Source: Dehalococcoidia bacterium UBA1151 (lineage in GTDB: Bacteria > Chloroflexota > Dehalococcoidia > Lucifugimonadales > Lucifugimonadaceae). Taken from it: a DNA stretch of 5,701 nt. A program made the position numbers and the translations under genes. This document shows positions 1 to 5,568 of this stretch, piece after piece. Under the pieces are notes generated by a model. That model was not told the DNA's origin. It made no database searches and worked only from the letters and a program-made list of their open reading frames with translations. The stretch is taken from positions 1,334-7,034 of the forward strand of contig DBZV01000016.1 of NCBI GenBank assembly GCA_002311865.1. The letters run 5' to 3'. Within the stretch, counting starts at the first letter, position 1. Every line of letters starts with the position of its first letter.

Positions 1-88
1 GGCTGACGATGACGACGGCGCCCTTGAATGCATTGATGGCCTGGACCAGGGATTGGCGGGAATCGACGTCGAGATGATTGGTCGGCTC
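1..88 (-). other. ABC-F-like tail fused in frame to the exporter NBD (probable chimera)
   Basis: From the Pro of LLLDEP onward (residue ~534 of the exporter frame) the translation is PTNHLDVDSRQSLVQ followed by AINAFKGAVVIVS. This matches the Walker B/D-loop region of ABC-F translation factors (EttA/Uup type), whose signature is DEPTNHLD with ...GAV.xVSH as the next strand. ABC exporters have DEATSALD, then a longer loop, then VIAHR. The two families share near-identical DNA over the Leu-Leu-Leu-Asp-Glu codons (about 84-100), which is where the switch occurs. The window ends one base into the codon where the ABC-F H-loop His would stand, and that base (C) is compatible with His. What follows is not visible. 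Most likely an assembly or amplification chimera; a natural recombinant is possible. Confidence 0.75.
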
Positions 89-1684
89 GTCCAGCAGCAG
101 GATGGGCGCGTCCTTGAGCAGCGCCCGCGCGATGGCAATCCGCTGGCGCTCACCACCCGACATCCGGTACCCGCGCTCACCCACAAGCGTCTCGTATCCG
201 TCCTCAAGCTCCATGATCTTGTCATGTATCTGAGCAGCCTGTGCAGCCTCAATCATCTCCTCGTCAGACGCGTTGGGCTTGCCGTATTTGATGTTCTCTT
301 TGACGCTGGTGTGGAACAGGAACGGATCCTGTGTCACCACCCCAATCAGGCTGTTCAGACCCTCCAGCGACATGTCCCGAATATCCACACCATCGATAGC
401 AACGCGCCCATCATCCACATCGTAGAGCCGCGACAGCAGATACCCAACCGTCGTCTTCCCGGACCCGCTCGGCCCCACGATGGCAGTGAGCTGCCCGGGC
501 TCAGCCTCAAACGACACTACGTGCAGCGCAAACGCATCCGGAGCGTCGTCTGCCCGGTACTTGAACCCAACGGCATCGAACTTGACTCGCCCCTTCGCGG
601 TCTTTGGGTCGACCGGAACCGGGTCCGGTGGGTCGGTGATCTCTGGATCAAGGTCCAGGTACTCAAATACCCGATCAAATAGCGCGAGCGAGCCCGATAT
701 CTCCACCGTCCTGTTCAGCATTGCCGCCAGCGGGAATAGCAACCGCGCTTGAAGCACAGTGAACGCCACAATGTCACCCACCGACACCGATGACGACTCG
801 CCGCTCACCAGCACCCCGCCCAGATACCAGACCGCCGCCGGTGCAATCGAGAAGAACGTCTGTACCGTCACGAAGAACGCCCGTCCCATCAGAACTCGCC
901 GCCGCGTCAGCACCATTAGCTCTTCATTGGTGGAGTCAAACTGTTCTTTGTGGTCCCGCTGACGACCAAAAGTCTTCGCCAGCAAAACACCGCTGACCGA
1001 AAGCGTCTCGCCCGTGAGCGCCGTCAGGTCGGCCATCGCCACCTGCGTCTGCCGTGTCAGCCTGCGACGTACTCGCCCAACGTAGACGGTCAGCGCAACA
1101 AAAAACGGCACCAGGATCAACGCCGCGATCGACAGCTCCCACGAGATGATCAGCATCGCGATGATTGAAGAGATCACCGTGGCCGAGTTGGAGATCAACG
1201 CCGCGATCGTGTCCGTCACAACCGACTGCGTCTCCGAAATATCGTTCGCCAACCGGGACTGCACATCGCCCGTACGCGTCGCCGTGAAGAAACGCAGCGG
1301 CTGCTTCTGTAGATGCCCGAACACGGCCTCCCGAATGTCCCGCATCACCCGTACGCCAACGCCTACGTTCAGCCAGACTTCGATCATGTTGAACACGCCA
1401 GTCGCCACCGTGGCCGCGATCATCCAAAACACCAGCCAGATCAGCAGCGACCGATCGTCATTAGGAATCGCGTCGTCTATGACCTCACGGATCAGGAGCG
1501 GCGTGGCCACCCCCAGCGCAGAGATAATGAGAACAAGAACCGCAACAACGATCAGTTGCGGGCGATACGGCCGGAACAGGCCCAGCGCCCGTCGCAGCGT
1601 GCCCGGCCGGACCGGCCCTCGATCCTCATCGCGACGCCCGCGCATACCACCTCCGCTCCGCCCGTGGGAGCCCTCACCCATCAT
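1..1684 (-). CDS. ABC exporter half-transporter (permease + ATPase), 3' end cut by window edge, anomalous C-terminal segment
   Basis: Homodimer- or heterodimer-forming inner-membrane exporter of the ABCB/MsbA-like type, driving ATP-dependent export of an unknown substrate. 561 codons are visible. The transmembrane domain spans roughly residues 40-330, with hydrophobic helices near 44-65, 82-103, 164-201 (two helices), 268-292 and 305-325. The nucleotide-binding domain starts near 366, with Walker A GPSGSGKTT (404-412), Q-loop VTQDPFLF (450-457), exporter-type VGERG (501-505), signature MSGGERQ (508-514, Met in place of the usual Leu) and Walker B ILLLDE (528-533). After that, an exporter would read A-T-S-A-L-D and end in VIAHR; here it reads PTNHLD and ends VVIVS, as in ABC-F proteins (see separate entry). 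The frame is unbroken. The chosen ATG (1684) overlaps the upstream gene's TGA as ATGA; alternatives are ATG 1681 and Met14 at 1645, which sits just behind GGAGGT. Family is certain, substrate unknown. Confidence 0.93.
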   Translation of the reverse strand, partial: MMGEGSHGRSGGGMRGRRDEDRGPVRPGTLRRALGLFRPYRPQLIVVAVLVLIISALGVATPLLIREVIDDAIPNDDRSLLIWLVFWMIAATVATGVFNMIEVWLNVGVGVRVMRDIREAVFGHLQKQPLRFFTATRTGDVQSRLANDISETQSVVTDTIAALISNSATVISSIIAMLIISWELSIAALILVPFFVALTVYVGRVRRRLTRQTQVAMADLTALTGETLSVSGVLLAKTFGRQRDHKEQFDSTNEELMVLTRRRVLMGRAFFVTVQTFFSIAPAAVWYLGGVLVSGESSSVSVGDIVAFTVLQARLLFPLAAMLNRTVEISGSLALFDRVFEYLDLDPEITDPPDPVPVDPKTAKGRVKFDAVGFKYRADDAPDAFALHVVSFEAEPGQLTAIVGPSGSGKTTVGYLLSRLYDVDDGRVAIDGVDIRDMSLEGLNSLIGVVTQDPFLFHTSVKENIKYGKPNASDEEMIEAAQAAQIHDKIMELEDGYETLVGERGYRMSGGERQRIAIARALLKDAPILLLDEPTNHLDVDSRQSLVQAINAFKGAVVIVS

Positions 1685-3060
1685 TTTCTGGAGAACTCCG
1701 TGATCACATCCCAGATCTCAGGCTTGATCTCGTTATAGATAAAATACGAATACCTCTCAGCACCCGCCTCCTCCAACTGCTCCAGGAGCCGCCGCAACTC
1801 AGACGGCGTGAGCCAGTTGCTGCCAAAGTGCTCAAGCCCAACCCAGGGCAAGAACCTCCCCGCACCGCCAGAGTTGGCCATCATCTTCCGAATCTGGTCC
1901 GCCACGGTCTCCGTGAAGAACGAATCCGGCGCTTCGCTCGCCATGTCCGCAGTCTGATAGTCGGCCGGAATAGGAATATCGAGTGCTGCACTGAACCAGG
2001 CCGTTGCATTCTCCCGGCTCAGCCCGGGATTCCACTCCACCAGCGTGTCCACCCAGTTCATCGCCGTCCCGCGCCAGCCCGCCACCCCGCCCGACCACCA
2101 GTAGAGCTTCGGCATCTCGAAGTCGTTGAACGCTGCCTTCCGCCGAATGTTGTGGCCAGTCAATGGGGCCAGTGAGGGCATGCGAGACGAGGTCGCAACC
2201 TTCATCTCTGGCAGATACTCATGAATACCATCAGCCAGCGCCTTCAAGTGCTGCTCGACCACGGTGGCCTTGTATCGCATCCAGTCGGCCAACGCGGGAT
2301 TCTCCAGCCACCACTCCATCGAGCCAAACAGACCCGACCGGTTCGCGAGAAAGTCTTCAACCGCCTCGTTGGAGAGCTCCTGCAACTTCGCCTTGAACGT
2401 ATCGCGCCCCTCTAGCACACGCTCGTAACCAAAGCCAAGACTCTCTGCGACGCGCTGGCAGTGACGACATCCACACTCTTCCAGAAACAGATCATCGCGA
2501 TGGCCTGGCTTGATCTCCCACTTGAAATCCGGACCATCCAGAATCGTCCCGTAAATGCCCGGAAAATTAGCCGCATTGTCTCTCGCCCGCTGGACGCCGT
2601 ATCCGACCAGATCAGGATCATTCACGCAGGTCATCGCGGCACGTCTCGTACCGTCGCCAAAGCCACCACTCAAAAAGTAGCCCTTATCGTCAAGCACCCA
2701 GATCGTGAAACCCCGGTGCGTCGCCTTCTCAATCGCCAGCTTGAACTTGGTTGACATCGCAACCATGTGATCTGGCAACTCAGGCGGCTTGAAGCCAAGC
2801 CCGTCGTACAGATCGTGGTTTGGCGCATATGCAGGAACCGGCGTCCAATCAACCGGAGTGCCGCCCACCGCCGCCAGTCCACGGGGGTGCGTGTCCTCTG
2901 GCTGCGGATACCGGTTGGGTTTGTCGCCTTTCGCGTCCAACAGCGCGAGCCACTGGATACCCACCTCATGAATCCCAGCCGACTCAAGCTCATCCCAGAA
3001 TCCATCATCCAGGAGAATCTCAATCGGAGGCCGAACAAGCATCACCGGTTTGAGTGCCAC
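1681..3060 (-). CDS. Uncharacterised glycoside-hydrolase-like TIM-barrel protein (459 aa)
   Basis: No signal peptide or membrane segment is visible, so the product is probably cytosolic. The protein is rich in Trp and aromatic residues with alternating strand/helix stretches, e.g. a strand ending in aromatic-acidic residues (FTIWVLDDKG, 118-127), IYGTILDGPDFKWE (169-182), a CxCxxC motif (Cys196, Cys198, Cys201) and a late strand YSYFIYNE (437-444). A Cys-rich CxCxxC segment shortly after an Asp/Glu-bearing strand is something I associate with putative glycosyl-hydrolase-like barrels of unknown substrate; this is inference from pattern, not a firm family match. Asp175, Asp178 and Glu182 are candidate active-site acids, and the Cys cluster could bind a metal. 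The start is GTG at 3060, supported by AAGGA (3070-3074) nine bases upstream; Met7 at 3042 is the alternative. It ends in a 4-base overlap with the exporter gene, so the two are almost surely co-transcribed and translationally coupled. Coding is secure, function is not. Confidence 0.8.
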   Translation of the reverse strand: MALKPVMLVRPPIEILLDDGFWDELESAGIHEVGIQWLALLDAKGDKPNRYPQPEDTHPRGLAAVGGTPVDWTPVPAYAPNHDLYDGLGFKPPELPDHMVAMSTKFKLAIEKATHRGFTIWVLDDKGYFLSGGFGDGTRRAAMTCVNDPDLVGYGVQRARDNAANFPGIYGTILDGPDFKWEIKPGHRDDLFLEECGCRHCQRVAESLGFGYERVLEGRDTFKAKLQELSNEAVEDFLANRSGLFGSMEWWLENPALADWMRYKATVVEQHLKALADGIHEYLPEMKVATSSRMPSLAPLTGHNIRRKAAFNDFEMPKLYWWSGGVAGWRGTAMNWVDTLVEWNPGLSRENATAWFSAALDIPIPADYQTADMASEAPDSFFTETVADQIRKMMANSGGAGRFLPWVGLEHFGSNWLTPSELRRLLEQLEEAGAERYSYFIYNEIKPEIWDVITEFSRK

Positions 3061-3069
3061 GAGGTCAAA

Positions 3070-3074
3070 TCCTT
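3070..3074 (-). promoter_or_regulatory. Ribosome binding site supporting the GTG start at 3060
   Basis: On the minus strand AAGGA lies nine bases before GTG at 3060. It favours the GTG over the in-frame ATG six codons further in, which has no comparable purine run at this spacing. The rest of the 94-base spacer (3061-3154) holds a small inverted repeat GGCGC-N8-GCGCC around 3094-3111 without a T-run, so it is not a standard terminator. I see no convincing promoter hexamers in it, so read-through from the upstream two-gene module is possible. Confidence 0.5.
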
Positions 3075-3154
3075 GCTACAAGTGGTGTACCGTGGCGCAT
3101 ATCTTCGCGCCGAAATACCCGCCGTGAAAGTTGGCTAATCGTTCTCTAGGCGAT

Positions 3155-3499
3155 TCAATTTGGTATCTGATCAGGAATATCTACACATCGAACGATGAGG
3201 GCGATTGTCCTGGAAGCCGAGTAATGTTGGAGAGAGAGCCATCCGAGTCGTTCGTCAGCAATTTCGAGCAGGCGCATGAAGTCACCCTCTGGCGCATTGA
3301 ATCTGATCACGTATTGCTGTCTGGATTCATCCCAGAACGCTATCCGATTGAAGTCGTGATCAAGCATCCACTCCAAGGCTTGTATGATTTCATCCCACCG
3401 GGTGCTATTGCCAAACATTCGTCGGGCAATGTCATCCAAGGAAGGAGGAGAAATAATCTCCCAGTCTCCTGCTCCGGAGGCCTCATCGTGGTCAGGCAA
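3155..3499 (-). CDS. Small protein of unrecognised family, downstream partner of the Panacea gene; candidate toxin (114 aa)
   Basis: I do not recognise this family. The start is TTG at 3499, five bases after the Panacea gene's TAG. It is the first possible start after an in-frame TGA near 3521-3523, and no clear Shine-Dalgarno precedes it, so translation is probably coupled to the upstream gene; Leu21 (TTG) and Met28 are alternative starts. Residues 21-30 (LDDIARRMFG) and 34-48 look helical, followed by two strands, FNRIAFWD and QQYVIRF (50-57, 61-67). This helix-helix-hairpin order resembles a small winged-helix fold (inference). Further segments are a helix at 72-85 and a hydrophobic strand at 99-107. 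There is no signal peptide or membrane segment. Position and spacing make it the natural partner of the putative antitoxin. The opposing plus-strand frame is also open (3131-3508), but this frame has the better amino-acid pattern and tight spacing. Confidence 0.65.
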   Translation of the reverse strand: MPDHDEASGAGDWEIISPPSLDDIARRMFGNSTRWDEIIQALEWMLDHDFNRIAFWDESRQQYVIRFNAPEGDFMRLLEIADERLGWLSLQHYSASRTIALIVRCVDIPDQIPN

Positions 3500-3504
3500 A
3501 TCAG

Positions 3505-4080
3505 CTAGACATTCAGGTGATCAATTTCTTGTTCGCCTGAATTTGGCACTGGGTCCAACCAGGTACTTTCGTACGGAATGACTTCGCGGTCACGCGCGAT
3601 GATCCACCCTGCCTCTTTATGCGACATATCCGACACCTCGGCCGCAGTCTTGTGCCGAAGCGTGTCCATAACCTCATCAAGAATCTCAAACTCATCTGGA
3701 GAGAAGGCCGATGTATCAACATCCTTCAGAGGCACAATTCGCTGTTGCGTATGATTGAATACGTGCCGAATTTCCAGGCGAATGGCTTCATCTGCCACCA
3801 TCCTCCGTCGCACCGGAACAAGTTCTTTCGGTGCCGGCCCTTCAGCGAGCTTTTGATAAGTTGCCCCGGTGATCGGCGCGCCTAGACGACGGTAAGCAAT
3901 AAAGTCTGTGTAATACAGCAGCTTATTCAGCTTGACCGCACCGAACCACTGATCGTTCATCTCATCGGAACGGTGGGCGAAATAGATGATAGCGTTCCGA
4001 AACTTGGTTTCGTCAAACTTGAACGAGAGCATTTTGACCGGCTCAATCATCACTGGCATCCAACAATAATTACACTGCAT
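3505..4080 (-). CDS. SocA/Panacea-domain (DUF4065) putative antitoxin
   Basis: A Panacea/SocA-type protein (191 aa), the antitoxin half of diverse two-gene toxin-antitoxin pairs. In Caulobacter SocAB, SocA acts as a proteolytic adaptor that delivers SocB to ClpXP; in other PanAT pairs the domain neutralises unrelated toxins directly. Recognition rests on VKLNKLLYYTDFIAYRRLG (49-67), GATYQKLAEGPAP (72-84), FSPDEFEILDEVMD (126-139) and the C-terminal SHKEAGWI (153-160), in the order typical of the domain. Which start is used is unclear. ATG 4080 gives an unusual Cys-containing leader (MQCNYCW) and has GGGA eight bases upstream. Met11 (4050) has GGA eight bases upstream, and Met17 (4032) begins MLSFKFDETKF, which looks like a family-style N-terminus. 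A possible -10 (TACAAT) overlaps ATG 4080, which would favour 4050 or 4032. It is transcribed divergently from the SDR gene. Confidence 0.85.
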   Translation of the reverse strand: MQCNYCWMPVMIEPVKMLSFKFDETKFRNAIIYFAHRSDEMNDQWFGAVKLNKLLYYTDFIAYRRLGAPITGATYQKLAEGPAPKELVPVRRRMVADEAIRLEIRHVFNHTQQRIVPLKDVDTSAFSPDEFEILDEVMDTLRHKTAAEVSDMSHKEAGWIIARDREVIPYESTWLDPVPNSGEQEIDHLNV

Positions 4081-4109
4081 TGTAGTGATCCCAAATAGTC
4101 GTATGGCAA
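4079..4109 (-). promoter_or_regulatory. Possible sigma-70-like promoter of the Panacea module
   Basis: On the minus strand TTGCCA (4104-4109, 5 of 6 to the -35 consensus) is followed after 19 bases by TACAAT (4079-4084, 5 of 6 to the -10 consensus). The spacer is longer than the ideal 17. A transcript would start near 4072, downstream of ATG 4080, so use of this promoter would imply translation from ATG 4050 or 4032. Seen by eye only. Confidence 0.35.
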
Positions 4110-4113
4110 AAGT

Positions 4114-4128
4114 GGTGGGAAACTCACC
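4114..4128. promoter_or_regulatory. Inverted repeat in the divergent intergenic region; possible operator
   Basis: GGTGGG and CTCACC flank AAA, forming a near-perfect inverted repeat (one G-T wobble) within the 74-base gap between the Panacea gene and the SDR gene. It lies between the candidate -35 of the Panacea module and the SDR ribosome binding site, where an autoregulator would bind. An A-rich stretch (4131-4143) follows it. The function is inferred from position alone; it could be chance. Confidence 0.25.
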
Positions 4129-4143
4129 CAGAAAAATAAAAAT

Positions 4144-4147
4144 AGGA
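4144..4147 (+). promoter_or_regulatory. Ribosome binding site of the SDR gene
   Basis: AGGA stands seven bases before ATG 4155, a standard spacing, which fixes the SDR start. Confidence 0.6.
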
Positions 4148-4154
4148 CTCAGAT

Positions 4155-4952
4155 ATGAACCTCGAACTAACCGGCAAGAAAGCCCTCATAACCGGCGGTA
4201 GCCGCGGCATCGGCAAAGCAATCGCCCGTGAACTCGCGCTTGAGGGCGTGGATGTGGCGATCGCAGCGCGTGGCATGGAAGCCCTGACGGAAACCGCAAG
4301 AGAGCTATCGGCAGAAACCGACGCGAAGATCGTCCCCGTCACCCTTGATACGAGTGACGGTCAGTCCATCATCGACGGAGTAGCCGCGGCAAACGCCGAA
4401 CTGGGCGGTATCGACATTCTCGTAAACAACGCGGCAGTACCCGGCGGAGGACCAGCGCCGAATCTCGACTCGATCACTCTCGAAGCATTCGACGCCGACA
4501 TGCACGTTAAGGTATTGGGCTACATCCGATGCGCCCAGGCAGTAGCGCCTGGCATGCGAGAGGCCGGATGGGGCCGCATCATCAACATCAGCGGACTGGC
4601 GGCACGTCAGGTCGGCTCAACTATCGGCAGCATTCGCAACGTGGCCGTCGTCGCGATGGCCCGCAACCTGGCTGCTGAACTGGGCGGCGACGGCATCACC
4701 GTCAACGTAATCCACCCCGGCATGACCCGCACAGAGCGCACTCCCGGCATGCTGGAAGCGCGCGCGAAGGCCGCTGGGACATCAGTCGAAGAAGCGGAAG
4801 CCGCAATGGCAACTGGCAACAACGTCGGCCGCATAATCGATGCCACCGAGATCGCATACGTCGCGACCTTCCTCGCCTCACCCCGCTCAGGCGCAATCAC
4901 CGGCGACGTCATCGCGGCCGGCGGCGGCGTGGGGCCGGCGATTCACTATTAG
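4155..4952 (+). CDS. Short-chain dehydrogenase/reductase (SDR) family protein lacking the catalytic Tyr-Lys pair
   Basis: A 265-aa cytosolic Rossmann-fold protein of classical SDR length. The dinucleotide-binding motif TGGSRGIG (13-20) is intact, with Ala-Arg near 38-39 at the end of strand 2, which suggests NADP(H) preference. Asp65 (in LDTSD) sits where the adenine-ring Asp is expected, and VNNAA (90-94) matches the NNAG motif. The active-site Ser is present in NISG (Ser146). Where YxxxK should follow, the sequence is TIGSIRNVAVVAMAR (156-170), with neither a Tyr nor a Lys in register; the helix-4 Asn also appears to be Lys119. HPGMTRTERT (187-196) follows strand 6 as usual. Three of four catalytic tetrad residues are therefore absent, so either the protein uses another chemistry or it is a non-oxidoreductase relative. 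Similar Tyr-less SDRs with an SIRN-type helix exist as far as I recall. It is preceded by AGGA and transcribed divergently from the Panacea gene. Substrate unknown. Confidence 0.9.
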   Translation: MNLELTGKKALITGGSRGIGKAIARELALEGVDVAIAARGMEALTETARELSAETDAKIVPVTLDTSDGQSIIDGVAAANAELGGIDILVNNAAVPGGGPAPNLDSITLEAFDADMHVKVLGYIRCAQAVAPGMREAGWGRIINISGLAARQVGSTIGSIRNVAVVAMARNLAAELGGDGITVNVIHPGMTRTERTPGMLEARAKAAGTSVEEAEAAMATGNNVGRIIDATEIAYVATFLASPRSGAITGDVIAAGGGVGPAIHY

Positions 4953-4993
4953 TGTAGTTGGACAATCCCGACCCTGATTCCTGCCCACAAAAC

Positions 4994-5022
4994 TTGATAC
5001 CACTCATCAGATCTCGTTTACC
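4994..5022 (+). promoter_or_regulatory. Candidate promoter of the GNAT gene giving a near-leaderless transcript
   Basis: TTGATA (4994-4999, 5 of 6 to the -35 consensus) and TTTACC (5017-5022, weak -10) are separated by 17 bases. The expected transcript start lies around 5029-5030, one to three bases before ATG 5032. No Shine-Dalgarno-like purine run precedes the ATG, which agrees with leaderless translation. Hand-read; moderate to low certainty because the -10 is poor. Confidence 0.35.
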
Positions 5023-5031
5023 ATCACACCT

Positions 5032-5568
5032 ATGGCTATCTCGTTCAGGCCCCTCGCCGTAACCGACCTGGAGAACGTCGTCCGCTGGATGCTTGATGAC
5101 GACGTCCAACGCTGGTGGTATCCCAAGGGGACATCCGAAACGGAGATTCGAGCGGAATACGAGCCGAGCACTCAAAGTGAGTCACACGGTTTACACAAAA
5201 CCGCGCGCTACATAGTCGATGTCGATGGCCATGACATCGGTCTGGCTCAATGGCACTTTGGCGACTATCCGGAATACGCCTCGGAGGTGCAGAGTTCTGG
5301 TTCTGCCTGGGTCGATGTACTGATCGGACTCCCCGAATGGCGGAATCGAGGACTCGGCAGTGAGTTGACGAGCCAGTTCGTCCACGAAATCGTGTTCGCC
5401 GATCCCACAATCCAACGGTGCGCCATCGACCCGGATCCCGAAAATGGCCCCGCCATCAGGGCCTATGAGAAGGCAGGATTTCGACATGCTCGAACCTATC
5501 GATCAGAAACGGATGGGCTGAGCGCTTACCTGATGGTATTGGAGCGGCCGCTTCCAAAGATCACATAG
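5032..5568 (+). CDS. GNAT-family N-acetyltransferase, aminoglycoside 6'-acetyltransferase-like
   Basis: A 178-aa single-domain GNAT enzyme that transfers an acetyl group from acetyl-CoA to an amine; cytosolic. The N-terminal strand ISFRPLAVTDLENVVRWM (3-20) is the typical R-P-L..D start. IVDVDGHDIGLAQW (61-74) gives the strand 2-3 hairpin, and VDVLIG-LPEWRNRGLGSELT (94-113) contains motif A, with the acetyl-CoA pyrophosphate-binding loop RNRGLG (104-109). IDPDPENGPAIRAYEKAGF (132-150) is motif B with the conserved Asn138, Tyr145 and Gly-Phe. The DxxIG.xxWRxxGLG and DP.xxNxxAIRxYEKAGF pattern is that of AAC(6')-like GNATs, a group that also includes enzymes with non-antibiotic substrates, so a resistance role cannot be assumed. 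It follows the SDR gene in the same direction after a 79-base gap, and probably has its own promoter. The only plausible start is ATG 5032. Confidence 0.9.
   Translation: MAISFRPLAVTDLENVVRWMLDDDVQRWWYPKGTSETEIRAEYEPSTQSESHGLHKTARYIVDVDGHDIGLAQWHFGDYPEYASEVQSSGSAWVDVLIGLPEWRNRGLGSELTSQFVHEIVFADPTIQRCAIDPDPENGPAIRAYEKAGFRHARTYRSETDGLSAYLMVLERPLPKIT

Noticed and set aside
53..1738. Several long open frames on the plus strand (53-682, 1146-1703, 1313-1738) and on the minus strand (936-1427)
   Set aside because: All lie antisense to or out of frame with the exporter, whose translation contains every ABC motif in order. Their products are Arg/Pro/Ser-rich without domain patterns, as expected for shadows of GC-rich coding DNA.
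3094..3111. GGCGC-N8-GCGCC hairpin between the 114-aa gene and the barrel gene as a terminator
   Set aside because: Only five pairs with a large loop and no T-run on either strand.
3447..3479. GGAGA-N5-TCTCC repeat and CTCCGGAG palindrome
   Set aside because: Both fall inside the coding part of the 114-aa gene, are short, and have no T-run or partner copies; probably chance.
3131..3508. 125-aa plus-strand frame opposite the small partner gene
   Set aside because: It begins with TTG, has no clear ribosome binding site and no recognisable pattern. The minus-strand frame is better composed and sits 5 bases behind the Panacea gene. It remains a weak alternative.
4607..4912. 101-aa minus-strand frame inside the SDR gene
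   Set aside because: Antisense shadow of a well-supported Rossmann-fold gene; Ala/Ser/Arg-biased composition.
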